Of a stretch of DNA of 64,000 bases, positions 33,303-41,230 are shown one piece after another. Position numbers and translations under genes: made by a program. Source of the stretch: Rhizobium sp. NLR16a (lineage in GTDB: Bacteria; Pseudomonadota; Alphaproteobacteria; Rhizobiales; Rhizobiaceae); assembly GCF_017948245.1 (NCBI RefSeq), contig NZ_CP072872.1, forward strand, positions 1-64,000, read 5' to 3'. Under the pieces are notes generated by a model. The model was not told the origin of the DNA. It worked only from the letters and a program-made list of their open reading frames with translations, and made no database searches. The first letter of the stretch is position 1. Each line of letters opens with the position of its first letter.

Positions 33303-36148
33303 TGAATTTCAAACCTTATTGCGAACAGCTCCTCGTCGGTCACGCTCTGACCGAGCCGTTCTTCCACCTGATCCAGAAGGCCGTCCTTCTGAACCTCAAT
33401 CTCTTTCGCGGCGGCGTCATAGGCGCGCCACGCTTCATCCCGCTTCGTTTCCAGCGTCCGCGCCTGCCGTTGCAGCGCGAGCTTGGCCGGCAGGTTGCCG
33501 GTCTGGCGGATTTCCTTCTTGAGCGCCTTGATCTGCTCGTCCAGCTCCTTCAAATCCGCCTTGAGCCCCGCGCGCTTGTCCTCGGCCCAGTTGTCGAGCT
33601 TTTCCATTTCCTCGTCGAACCACGCGGACTGCCGCGCGGCCATCTCGTCGAGGATGGACTTGCGCTCCTTCTCCACGGCCTGTTTAACCGGGTCGGGCAG
33701 TGTCAGCTCTGCCGTTCCGTCCATGCGAGCAGGAAGCTCGAACAGGCGCATCGCGGCCTTCGGATCGAGGCGCGCGCCGTCATCGGTCATCGCGGCGAGG
33801 ATGATATGATCCTGGTCATCGGAACCGCGCACCGAGAGCTTGTGCGCGACAAGCGTTCCGGCCTTGCCGACAAGCGGCTCGATGGCCACTGCCTTCTGCC
33901 GCCATGCTGTGTAGTCGAATGCGATCGACGCGCCGTTCAGCTTGCGCGATCCGGCCATCGAGAGGAGGTGCTGTGCCAGCGGATGCCCCAGCCGATAACG
34001 ATGCCCGTCAATGCCATGGCGAGACATGAAATAACTGCCGGGCGCGACATTGATGCCGGCAGGCGCATCCTTCAGCATGAAGGTGAAATAATCGTCGTCG
34101 AACTTCGCCTGCTTGCAGAGTTCGTGCTTGGTGACCGCCCAAAGCATCCGCGCATAGCGGTCGAGATATTCCTTGCTCTGGGACATGTTCACCTTAAGGC
34201 GGTCATGCACCTCGGCGTCGAAATTCTCTAACAGCTTGCGACGCGTGTCCTCCATCGTGACGGAGATGTTCGTTTCCATTTCCTCGCGCAGCCGCTCGAA
34301 CTGCTCCTCGATCTCTTCGGTCGAGCGACAGTTCTGATAGATGGAAACGATGCGTTTTTCGAACTCGACGCCGGATTCGATAGCGCCGAGCACCTCGTCA
34401 CTCGCTCCGAAGACGCCTGAGAAGAGCTTGAACTTTTCGGCAAGCAGTTCATAGACGCGCTGATCGGCGGCGTTGTTCTTGTTGAGGAAGTTGACAACGA
34501 CCACGTCGTAGCGCTGACCGTAGCGATGGCAGCGCCCGATGCGCTGCTCGATACGCTGCGGATTCCAGGGTAGGTCGTAATTGACCACCATGGAGCAGAA
34601 TTGAAGGTTGATGCCCTCGGCGGCAGCCTCGGTCGCGATCATGATCGAGGCCGTCTCTCGGAAATAATCGACGAGCGCCGCCCGCATATCGGCGGTACGC
34701 GATCCGGTCACGCGGTCGGTGCCTTTGTGGTGTTCCACCCACGCCTCATAGATGGCCTTCGATTGCGCGTCCGAGTTCGATCCGTTGAAGAGGACGAGCT
34801 TGCCGTCGTAGCCGTTCGCGCAGAGCAGGCGGACGAGATATTCCTGCGTACGGCGGGATTCCGTGAAGATGATGGTCTTCTCGGCGCCGCCCAGCTCCAT
34901 TGCCTTCGCAAAGCCGGCGCGGAGCGCACTGAGCAGCGCCACGCCCTTCGCGTTTTCCGAGATTGAAACTGCAAGGTCGCGGAAAGCCCGCAGGTCGGCG
35001 ATTTCCTGCTCGATGTTGGCTATGTCATCGGCGGTGAGAAGTTCCTGCTCGCCGCCGTCCTCTTCCCATTCGTCGGCGATTTCCTCGAATTCTTCGTAGT
35101 CCTCGGCGATCTCCTCCTCCAGCTTCTGGCGAAGGTTCGTATCGTCGCGAAGCTGGCGCTCCAGCTTGCGAGCGAGGGAATCGAGCGCCCCGGCGATGGC
35201 GAAGGTCGAGGATGCGAGCAGCTTGCGCATGATGAGCGTCATCAGCGTGCGCTGGCTTGAGGGCAGCGCCTGCAACGAGGGCCGCCGCAGATAGTCGGAC
35301 ACCATATCGTACAGGGTCTGCTCGGCGTCGGTGGGCACGAACTCCTGCGTGATCGGAATGCGGTTGGTGTAGCGGATATATTCGAGCACCTGCCGCCGCA
35401 GCGTCCGGTGGCAAACGGGCTTCAGCCGGCCCTTCAGCTCGTCGAACTGGCCGTCTCCGGAAAGCCGGGCGTATTGGGCGCGGAAGCTTTTCGCGTCGCC
35501 GAAAGCGTAATCGTCGATCAGGCTGACAAGCCCGTAAAGCTCCATCAGGGAGTTCTGAAGCGGCGTGGCCGTGAGCAGCACCTTGGGCGCATTCGCAAGC
35601 GCCCCCTTGAGCGCCCTGCCGATGCGGTTATCCGGCCGATAGACGTTGCGCAGCCTGTGCGCCTCGTCGATGACGACCAAATCCCACGGAATCACCATCA
35701 GCTCTTCGGCATGGCGCGCGGCGAACTGAAAGGAGCAAATGACAAGCGCCTTTTGTTCGAACGGGCGGCGGATGCCGTCCTTCGCCATCTTGTTGTAGTT
35801 GCGGGCCTCAAGGATGACCGTGGGAAGGAAGAACTTTTCGGCGATCTCCTGCGCCCATTGCTTGCGGAGGTTGGCGGGGGTGATGACAAGGATGCGCCGG
35901 CGTCCTTCCGTCCATTTCTGGGCGAGCACCAGCCCGGCCTCGATGGTTTTTCCGAGACCTACCTCGTCAGCGAGGATCGCGCCTTTCGACAGCGGCGACT
36001 TGAAAGCGAACAGGGCTGCCTCGACCTGATGCGGATTCAAATCAACCTGTGCATCGAGAAGTGTGCCGGCCAACTTCGCGGCATCCGCCACAGAATGCCG
36101 CCTGCTCAACTCATGAGCGAATAGCTTGGCGTGGTATTCGGTGATCAC
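33299..36148 (-). CDS. SNF2-family helicase of the restriction operon
   Basis: A 949-residue SNF2/RapA-like ATPase. Motif I ADEVGLGKTIEAG (residues 60-72), motif II VVIDEAHRLRN (159-169), motif III LLTATPLQNSL, and the C-terminal motifs MIATEAAAEGINLQFCSMVVNYDLPWNPQRIEQRIGRCHRYGQ are complete. A long charged coiled segment lies between the two helicase lobes and another near the C terminus. Such enzymes translocate on double-stranded DNA. It overlaps the HTH gene upstream by 38 bases and mod downstream by four, so it belongs to the operon. SNF2 helicases also occur in DISARM (drmD), but the other DISARM genes are absent. Confidence 0.9.
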   Translation of the reverse strand: MITEYHAKLFAHELSRRHSVADAAKLAGTLLDAQVDLNPHQVEAALFAFKSPLSKGAILADEVGLGKTIEAGLVLAQKWTEGRRRILVITPANLRKQWAQEIAEKFFLPTVILEARNYNKMAKDGIRRPFEQKALVICSFQFAARHAEELMVIPWDLVVIDEAHRLRNVYRPDNRIGRALKGALANAPKVLLTATPLQNSLMELYGLVSLIDDYAFGDAKSFRAQYARLSGDGQFDELKGRLKPVCHRTLRRQVLEYIRYTNRIPITQEFVPTDAEQTLYDMVSDYLRRPSLQALPSSQRTLMTLIMRKLLASSTFAIAGALDSLARKLERQLRDDTNLRQKLEEEIAEDYEEFEEIADEWEEDGGEQELLTADDIANIEQEIADLRAFRDLAVSISENAKGVALLSALRAGFAKAMELGGAEKTIIFTESRRTQEYLVRLLCANGYDGKLVLFNGSNSDAQSKAIYEAWVEHHKGTDRVTGSRTADMRAALVDYFRETASIMIATEAAAEGINLQFCSMVVNYDLPWNPQRIEQRIGRCHRYGQRYDVVVVNFLNKNNAADQRVYELLAEKFKLFSGVFGASDEVLGAIESGVEFEKRIVSIYQNCRSTEEIEEQFERLREEMETNISVTMEDTRRKLLENFDAEVHDRLKVNMSQSKEYLDRYARMLWAVTKHELCKQAKFDDDYFTFMLKDAPAGINVAPGSYFMSRHGIDGHRYRLGHPLAQHLLSMAGSRKLNGASIAFDYTAWRQKAVAIEPLVGKAGTLVAHKLSVRGSDDQDHIILAAMTDDGARLDPKAAMRLFELPARMDGTAELTLPDPVKQAVEKERKSILDEMAARQSAWFDEEMEKLDNWAEDKRAGLKADLKELDEQIKALKKEIRQTGNLPAKLALQRQARTLETKRDEAWRAYDAAAKEIEVQKDGLLDQVEERLGQSVTDEELFAIRFEIQ

Positions 36149-36338
36149 CGCTGCTGCCCCCCCGTTGCTCCTCGACCTTCCGCTTTATCCAGTTTGCAAT
36201 TTCTTGTCGCTCAAAACGCCACGACCCTCCGACCTTGAAGCCGGGAATTTTTCCGGCAGCGGTTAGCTTGTAGGCCGTCTTCTCATTGATCTTGAGAAGC
36301 TCGGCCACCTCCCGCACTGTCAGAATTTCGTCGGTCAT
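36111..36338 (-). CDS. Excisionase-like helix-turn-helix protein
   Basis: A 75-residue MerR/excisionase-type DNA-binding protein: ILTVREVAELLKINEKTAYKLTAAGKIPGFKVGGSWRFERQEIANWIKRK, followed by a short basic tail. The start at 36338 is chosen because it begins directly with this domain; a longer frame upstream is not conserved. As the first gene of the operon with helicase, methyltransferase and nucleases, it probably controls the operon, as small HTH proteins do in many restriction systems. A role as an integrase partner is less likely: the recombinase next door is a serine resolvase. Confidence 0.78.
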   Translation of the reverse strand: MTDEILTVREVAELLKINEKTAYKLTAAGKIPGFKVGGSWRFERQEIANWIKRKVEEQRGGSSGDHRIPRQAIRS

Positions 36339-36527
36339 TCGCTTTCCAGGAATCGCCCCCAACTGTCTTATAGGGGAGAAATTGGAGAAAATCAGAGAGA
36401 AAGTTGGAAGTGTCCAAAAGGAACTTGCTTGCAAGGATCCTATTTGGGGCCAATGGCGGTGGTGAGGTGGCTCATTTGGGTAGGTTCGCGCGGTATAGCT
36501 CATTAGAGTTGTCGATTGCTTTTTTGA

Positions 36528-36556
36528 GCTAGGCGCATAAGCTAGGCTTCATGAAG
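36528..36556. repeat. Repeats before the resolvase gene (possible res site)
   Basis: GCTAGGC occurs at 36528-36534 and 36541-36547 (13-base spacing), and a perfect palindrome CTTCATGAAG follows at 36547-36556. They lie 30-58 bases before the resolvase start, where Tn3-type resolvases often have their binding sites. The site assignment is inferred from position. Confidence 0.4.
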
Positions 36557-36585
36557 TATACTCTATTTGGCTACAGGGAGCGGCA

Positions 36586-37212
36586 ATGAGGATCGCCCGG
36601 GTTTATCTGCGCGTGAGTACACAAGGGCAGGATCTCGATCGCCAAGAGGCGATCATCGATCAGGCGAAGCAGGCGGGCTATTACGTCGCCGGCGTCTACC
36701 GCGAAAAAGCGTCTGGCGCTCGCGCCGATCGGCCGGAACTACTGCGCCTGGTCGCCGATCTTCAACCGGGCGAAGTCGTGATTGCCGAAAAGATCGATCG
36801 CATTAGCCGCCTGCCATTGCCTGAAGCCGAAAAGCTGGTCGCGACGATCCGGGGGAAGGGCGCCCGTCTCGCCCTGCCCGGCGTGGTCGATCTCAGCGAC
36901 CTGGCCGCCGGCGCAGACGGCACTGCCAAGATCGTGCTCGAGTCGGTGCAGGACATGCTCTTGAAACTGGCGCTGCAAATGGCTCGAGACGATTTCGAGG
37001 ATCGGCGCGAACGCCAGCGGCAGGGCATCGATCTGGCGAAGTCGGGTGGTAAGTACGTCGGCCGACAGGCGGACACCGCGACACACGAGCGAGTAATCGC
37101 GTTACGATCGGGCGGAAATAGCATCGCCCGGACAGCAAAGCTGGCCGGCTGCAGCGTCAGCCAGGTCAAGCGGGTTTGGGCCGCGTTCGTGGCGCAAGCG
37201 ACGGCTCAATGA
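36586..37212 (+). CDS. Serine resolvase (resolvase/invertase family)
   Basis: A 208-residue recombinase. The catalytic domain has RIARVYLRVSTQGQDLDRQ with the nucleophilic Ser at residue 11, the GVYREKASGARADRPELLRL segment with conserved arginines, and VVIAEKIDRISRL. A C-terminal helix-turn-helix (NSIARTAKLAGCSVSQVKRVW) binds the site. Small serine resolvases separate plasmid or transposon multimers. The ATG is preceded by AGGGAG. It is divergent from the restriction operon; no transposase is seen nearby, so a role in plasmid dimer resolution is likely. Confidence 0.9.
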   Translation: MRIARVYLRVSTQGQDLDRQEAIIDQAKQAGYYVAGVYREKASGARADRPELLRLVADLQPGEVVIAEKIDRISRLPLPEAEKLVATIRGKGARLALPGVVDLSDLAAGADGTAKIVLESVQDMLLKLALQMARDDFEDRRERQRQGIDLAKSGGKYVGRQADTATHERVIALRSGGNSIARTAKLAGCSVSQVKRVWAAFVAQATAQ

Positions 37213-37275
37213 AGAAGGCAGCGTCTACAGCTCAGTGATTGCAACTTCGGCGGTTGACTGGCACAAAGTCAAACT

Positions 37276-38061
37276 ATGGCAACTGACAACGTACCGGCCC
37301 TCGCACTGCTGATCGATGGCGACAACGCGTCCCCAAAGGTCGTCACCGGCCTGCTCGCCGAAATTGCCAATTACGGGGTGGCGAGCGTCAAGCGCATCTA
37401 TGGCGACTGGACCGGACCAAATCTTAAAGGATGGAAGGAGTGCCTGCTTGAGCACTCCATCCAGCCGATCCAGCAATTCGCGTACACGACCGGAAAGAAC
37501 GCCACCGACGGTGCGATGATCATCGATGCCATGGACCTTCTTTATACCGGCCGTTTCTCAGGCTTCTGTATCGTATCCAGCGACAGTGACTTCGCAAGGC
37601 TGGCGGCCCGCCTGCGGGAACAGGGCGTTACCGTCTATGGTTTCGGAGAGCGAAAAACCCCTCGTCCATTCATCACCGCTTGCGACAAGTTCGTCTATTT
37701 CGACGTGCTCAGTGCCGCTACACCGGAAGCGTCTGAGCCGGCCGTCCCGGCGTCGAAACCGAAGAAGCCTGTTGTTGATGCCGCGCCGGCTAACAAGTCT
37801 GCCGCGACGAAGCCGGCGCTGGACAAGGCCGCGCTCGATATGTTGGTCAAGGCCGTAACCGCCTCGGCCGATGAAGACGGACGCGCCAATCTTGCTCGCG
37901 TCGGCGCACATCTGGCAAAGCAAGCACCGGATTTCGACGCTCGTAATTATGGCTTTCCTCGTCTTAGCGACTTGGCCGAAGCGTCTGGCATCGTCGACGT
38001 CGAGCGCACCGGAGAGAATCCCAAGATCGTCATGGTGAGACTGCGGAAAGATCGCCGTTGA
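37276..38061 (+). CDS. NYN-domain (LabA-like) protein with LOTUS-type C terminus
   Basis: A 261-residue protein. The NYN/PIN-like ribonuclease domain spans residues 1-145: ALLIDGDNASP (Asp near 13 and 15), KNATDGAMIIDAMDLL, and FCIVSSDSDFARLAARLREQGVTVYGFG. A proline- and alanine-rich linker follows, then about 75 residues resembling an OST-HTH/LOTUS RNA-binding domain (NLARVGAHLAKQAPDFDARNYGFPRLSDLAEASGIVDVE). Proteins of this architecture are presumed RNA-binding nucleases. It is a stand-alone gene converging with a small gene at 38068. Confidence 0.88.
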   Translation: MATDNVPALALLIDGDNASPKVVTGLLAEIANYGVASVKRIYGDWTGPNLKGWKECLLEHSIQPIQQFAYTTGKNATDGAMIIDAMDLLYTGRFSGFCIVSSDSDFARLAARLREQGVTVYGFGERKTPRPFITACDKFVYFDVLSAATPEASEPAVPASKPKKPVVDAAPANKSAATKPALDKAALDMLVKAVTASADEDGRANLARVGAHLAKQAPDFDARNYGFPRLSDLAEASGIVDVERTGENPKIVMVRLRKDRR

Positions 38062-38067
38062 TAAACC

Positions 38068-38232
38068 CTACTGAGGCGGATCTGCGCTGATCAGCGCATC
38101 GAATGCAGCCTCTTCCTGCTGGTGCTGCGCAATTGCCCGCTCCAGCTCAGCCGCGATCTGCTGACGCTCGCCGGCGTCGATCGATGCCGCCAACTCGGCG
38201 CGCAATTCCTGAATGTGATCGTATGTGGTCAT
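38068..38232 (-). CDS. Very small acidic helical protein
   Basis: A 54-residue protein (MTTYDHIQELRAELAASIDAGERQQIAAELERAIAQ...), all helical and strongly acidic, with heptad-like spacing of hydrophobic residues. The ATG at 38232 has a good ribosome binding site (AGAGGAG, 8 bases upstream). Stop to stop it converges with the NYN gene with only 6 bases between them. No family recognised. Confidence 0.65.
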   Translation of the reverse strand: MTTYDHIQELRAELAASIDAGERQQIAAELERAIAQHQQEEAAFDALISADPPQ

Positions 38233-38477
38233 CGTCAGCTCCTCTGATTGAAAACAGAGGCTCAGCCCCGAGCTGATGGGATTGGGTCAATGACCGCCTT
38301 GGCGGCCCGAAGGGCAGATGGGGGAACCGATTTTGTCGCTTGCGGCAAAATTGGGGGAAACCGTCTGTCGTTGATGCAGGCCCGTCAGCTCGGTACGCTC
38401 GACTTATGTTGAGAGAGAGAAAATACCTGTCCGTATGGCACCGTATTTCGGCCGAAGGCCAATAGATTCAAGTCACT
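38233..38477. other. Gene-free stretch
   Basis: Contains the upstream region of the small gene at 38232. An open frame on the minus strand continues through the repeat copy C but has no protein-like character. No promoter or terminator is convincing. Confidence 0.35.
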
Positions 38478-38690
38478 GAGAGGGGAGAAAGAGCGCTGCC
38501 CTCTCTCCCCCACAAGCACTAAACCGGTCTCCCCATGCTTCGGCCGATGGCCTGCAGCACCAGCCGGCTGTCCCGACTGGCCCTGCGGGTGGGTGATCCC
38601 CCTCCGGTTTAGCGCTTGTCCCCCTCTCTTCCGCTGCTCCGCGCGAACTCGGGGAGCAGGAGCGGGGCTCCTGCCCTCCCTTTCGATTTG
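38478..38690 (-). repeat. Dispersed intergenic repeat, copy C (inverted, divergent centre)
   Basis: The two ends match copies A and B in reverse orientation: a block of about 40 bases around CTCCGCGCGAACTCGGGG and the CAGGAGCGGGGCTCCTG hairpin (38635-38680) is identical to copy B, and GCCCTCTCTCCCCCACAAG plus CGGTCTCCCC match the other end. The centre (about 38530-38600) differs. It lies directly upstream of the gene at 38733, the paralogue of the gene at 22266. Confidence 0.65.
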
Positions 38691-38732
38691 GGAGGCCAAG
38701 GAGTGACCGTGGAACCTGGGATTGAGGTTGCT

Positions 38733-39050
38733 ATGACGGAAGAGAGCTGGGCGGAAACTGCGGTTTCCCTTGATGAGTTGATGGATCGGCATATAGCGGC
38801 GCAACTGGCAACCGCGGATGCCGTTCGTGTGTGGGATGAACGCAGGGCGGCCGGCGAGGCAACAAGCGTCACCTATGCAAACGGACTGTTTGGTGTTGCG
38901 CAAGACGAAGAAGCCAGCCGACTGGCGATCGTCAATTATAGGCCACAGGGAGACCGGGAATTGAGGATGAAGCTGACCTACATGGCGGCTTACCTGATCG
39001 CCACATGCGGCACCCTGGACGCCAATGAGATGAATTCGATCTTGGAATAG
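38733..39050 (+). CDS. Hypothetical protein, paralogue of the gene at 22266
   Basis: A 105-residue protein (MTEESWAETAVSLDELMDRHIAAQLATADAVRVWDERR...). Over about 95 residues it is closely similar to the product of 22266-22745, with the same end KLTYMAAYLIATCGTLDANEMNSILE. It is soluble and helical; no domain is recognised. The ATG at 38733 is chosen because it is the first one before the conserved part; the upstream open frame is the repeat copy C. A strong terminator follows. Confidence 0.65.
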   Translation: MTEESWAETAVSLDELMDRHIAAQLATADAVRVWDERRAAGEATSVTYANGLFGVAQDEEASRLAIVNYRPQGDRELRMKLTYMAAYLIATCGTLDANEMNSILE

Positions 39051-39089
39051 GGTGGCTCCTTCAGTCGCCCTTTCGAGATCTAGGAAGCG

Positions 39090-39114
39090 AAAAGCCCGCG
39101 TTCAGCGGGCTTTT
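39090..39114. terminator. Bidirectional intrinsic terminator
   Basis: AAAAGCCCGC (39090-39099) pairs perfectly with GCGGGCTTTT (39105-39114) around a short loop, with T runs on both strands. It lies between the end of the plus-strand gene at 39050 and the end of the minus-strand transfer-associated operon at 39121, so it can stop transcription from both sides. Confidence 0.9.
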
Positions 39115-39120
39115 CTATGA

Positions 39121-39537
39121 CTAGTTTATTGTCGCGATCCACTCGCCGGATGCTGATTTGGCAAAGCCGACAATCCTTTCGATGGGCTGCGCCTCAGGCG
39201 ACATTTTGACTGAGGTCATGCAGGCTACGCCTGGGCCTGAACCGGCTTTGTCGCATTGTCCGAGTGCCACGGAAATTTCCGGCATATTGTTCCTGTCCCA
39301 AACGAGGGGAGACGCCGCGTGAGCTTTGCGGTAGGCCGCTGTTGCTTCGGCCTCCGACGGCGCCTCGACTGTCGGGATCGGGCAGAGGGATGGGTCGGCG
39401 GAGATAGCGGCGACCAATTCGGCCTTTGAAATAGCCTGAGCTTCCACCTTTGGCTCTGCTGTCGCCAGATAGGTGCCCCCAGCTCCGGCCACGAGGCCGA
39501 CGCTCGCCGCGGCCGCCAACAGAATATTTTGGTTCAT
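39121..39537 (-). CDS. Exported hypothetical protein, T4SS-associated operon
   Basis: A 138-residue protein with an N-terminal hydrophobic segment (ILLAAAASVGLVAGAGGTYLATA), either signal anchor or signal peptide, then a periplasmic part with three cysteines (SLCPIP, GQCDKAG, VACMTS). Last gene of the minus-strand operon that starts at 42368 divergently from virB1. The conserved-looking stretch KAHAASPLVWDRNNMPEISVALGQCD is unknown to me. Possibly a periplasmic accessory of the secretion system. Confidence 0.65.
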   Translation of the reverse strand: MNQNILLAAAASVGLVAGAGGTYLATAEPKVEAQAISKAELVAAISADPSLCPIPTVEAPSEAEATAAYRKAHAASPLVWDRNNMPEISVALGQCDKAGSGPGVACMTSVKMSPEAQPIERIVGFAKSASGEWIATIN

Positions 39538-39548
39538 AGGCCTCCCCC

Positions 39549-40130
39549 TTAGGTTCTGAGATTAAACCAGAAGCGCTCTTTGACACCCTTGTCGTTTGGA
39601 ATGTCAAAAAACCAGGGATCTGCCCGACGGGGCCGGGGCGAAGTAATTCTTACCTTGCAGCCGTTGTCGCGGCGCCAGGAATCGTCAGCGCGGCCGTTGC
39701 GAATGACCTCGAGCGTGATTCGGCTCTGCTCATTGGCTTCATCGTTTCCATATAGGCGATGGAATTCGGAGCGATCCTTGCACTTGTCTACGATCCGGAT
39801 GCACAGATCCTTTTCATCGCGGAAGGCATGATCATCTCCATTGCTGCTCGAGGCGGGTTGAGAGCCGGCAGGGCATTCCTCGAAGACTTCCCGGCCAGGT
39901 TCTCCGGCTTTCGCCTCGTGGCAAATAGGCCAATCGAACCCAGGCTTTGACATTGCGGAGATGAGCTTTTTCATTGGCGGGACGCAGTAGGGAACGCCTT
40001 GCCACGACGGGTTTTGTGAGGCGGCGCAAAGCAGCACTTGGCAGCCCCAGGAAGCATCCTCAGCCTTTGCACCTGTTGACCCGAAAGCGAGAGCGGTAAG
40101 ACCGGCAGCGGCATAAAGCAGACGTTTCAT
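39549..40130 (-). CDS. Exported cysteine-rich hypothetical protein
   Basis: A 193-residue protein with a clear signal peptide (LLYAAAGLTALAFGSTGAKA|EDASWGCQVLLC). The segment WGCQVLLCAASQNPSWQGVPYCVPPMKKLI is a cysteine pattern I associate with exported proteins encoded beside alphaproteobacterial conjugation operons. Six or more cysteines suggest disulfide bonds in the periplasm. Its start overlaps the stop of the membrane-protein gene by four bases. Specific function unknown. Confidence 0.68.
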   Translation of the reverse strand: MKRLLYAAAGLTALAFGSTGAKAEDASWGCQVLLCAASQNPSWQGVPYCVPPMKKLISAMSKPGFDWPICHEAKAGEPGREVFEECPAGSQPASSSNGDDHAFRDEKDLCIRIVDKCKDRSEFHRLYGNDEANEQSRITLEVIRNGRADDSWRRDNGCKVRITSPRPRRADPWFFDIPNDKGVKERFWFNLRT

Positions 40131-40537
40131 ATCAGTTGGTCCTCATTGATCGTTGCGGCTGAAGAAGCCCGACCGACGAACAGCTTGTCGGTCGGAGCGA
40201 CGTGTTGCACCTGATCCCCGGCGGCATAGATGACGGCAGCGATGAGCGCGAAGACTGAGAACCAGAATATCCCGATCCGAAAGAGAAGCGGCTGATTGGG
40301 GATGTCCCGGCATAGCGGCGGAAAGGCGAAGAGACCGACCAGGAAGCAGTCGAGTGCCATATGACGTTGATCGAGAAAGAGGATTGATACGATCAGAAGC
40401 CCCACGGCCAATGGTGCGTGCACCCACCAGATTTTTTCCGAGACGGCGATCAGCGCGAACGACAGCGGAATGGCGAGCAGCAGGCTCGCCAGCGGATCCG
40501 TTGCGAACGAGTTCGCAATATGAACCAAGTCGGGCAA
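40127..40537 (-). CDS. Small inner-membrane protein
   Basis: A 136-residue protein with three to four hydrophobic segments (LASLLLAIPLSFALIAVS, HAPLAVGLLIVSILFL, ALDCFLVGLFAFPPLC, IGIFWFSVFALIAAVIYAAG). The C-terminal 30 residues are polar. It overlaps the next gene by four bases and directly abuts the previous one, so it is translated with them. It may be a membrane partner of the neighbouring exported proteins; no family recognised. Confidence 0.65.
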   Translation of the reverse strand: MPDLVHIANSFATDPLASLLLAIPLSFALIAVSEKIWWVHAPLAVGLLIVSILFLDQRHMALDCFLVGLFAFPPLCRDIPNQPLLFRIGIFWFSVFALIAAVIYAAGDQVQHVAPTDKLFVGRASSAATINEDQLI

Positions 40538-40723
40538 CTATCGGTCTGTCCTCTTAGGCTTCCTGCGTGCGTCGATGAAGGGAGGTGAAATCTCGCTTTC
40601 GCGCTCTGCGAGGAGGTTGGCATCGGCGATCGGCTGGCGCTCCAACGTTTTGTCCACAGCCTTGCGTCGCCATTCGTTCATGTCGAGGACATAGGTGGCC
40701 CACATGCCATAGCGAGCCGCCAT
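40538..40723 (-). CDS. Small basic protein in the exported-protein operon
   Basis: A 61-residue basic protein (MAARYGMWATYVLDMNEWRRKAVDKTLERQPIADANLL...). Its stop abuts the start of the membrane-protein gene and its start is 12 bases after the stop of the thermonuclease-like gene, so it fits tightly into the operon; that is the main support. No signal peptide, no domain. Confidence 0.5.
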   Translation of the reverse strand: MAARYGMWATYVLDMNEWRRKAVDKTLERQPIADANLLAERESEISPPFIDARRKPKRTDR

Positions 40724-40735
40724 TGCGTATCGCTG

Positions 40736-41230
40736 CTAGGCTAGATACTGGCTGTTGTAAGAGTGAGGGGACGCGACACGCGCCCAGCCGACGCGAAGCA
40801 TTTCCACCGCGACGTCGCGCCCGCCTGATGTGCAACGCGCCTGCGGGATTCCGTCATTGCCATAAGATACAACGCTGCATTCGACCGGTTTGTTACCTAT
40901 GGTCCTTTTTAGCCAGGCTTTGGCGAGCGGGCCGCAGGGGACCGGCGAAGGTGCCTTCTGCCGTTCGCGGTTCAGCCATTTTGGATCAAGAGCCCATTGG
41001 GGGAGCTCGCACGCATCGATGTCGACGAGGCGCACGCGCTGCGCATATTGAGGATACCATAGGGTTCGGCCATCCATGACCGCAACCCGTCCTTTGTAGA
41101 CGGGATATGCCGGAACATCGGACCAATCCTGCTGCTGCCTGGTCGCGGCCGGATTCTCGACGAGATCAGCTGCCGTAGCGGGTTGGACGATCGCTGTAAG
41201 AACCGCGGCTGCGGACAGGTATCGCTTCAT
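40736..41230 (-). CDS. Exported thermonuclease-like protein (third of three)
   Basis: A 164-residue protein with a signal peptide (YLSAAAVLTAIVQPATAA). The SNase-like core is recognisable: GRVAVMDGRTLWYPQYAQRVRLVDIDACELPQ, CGPLAKAWLKRTIGNKPVECSVVSYGNDGIPQARC, and DVAVEMLRVGWARV. The metal-binding DGDT motif is DGRT here, so catalytic ability is doubtful. Start overlaps the stop of the next thermonuclease-like gene by four bases. Confidence 0.72.
   Translation of the reverse strand: MKRYLSAAAVLTAIVQPATAADLVENPAATRQQQDWSDVPAYPVYKGRVAVMDGRTLWYPQYAQRVRLVDIDACELPQWALDPKWLNRERQKAPSPVPCGPLAKAWLKRTIGNKPVECSVVSYGNDGIPQARCTSGGRDVAVEMLRVGWARVASPHSYNSQYLA

Noticed and set aside
33299..36148. DISARM system suggested by a SNF2 helicase next to an adenine methyltransferase
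   Set aside because: No DUF1998 (DrmB), phospholipase D (DrmC) or DrmA-type helicase is present; the other partners are DUF262/HNH and a type III Res, so a type III-like locus is the better reading.
24231..36338. BREX system suggested by a methyltransferase and a large ATPase
   Set aside because: The methyltransferase is of Mod type, and no PglZ phosphatase-like, BrxC-like or Lon-like gene is present.
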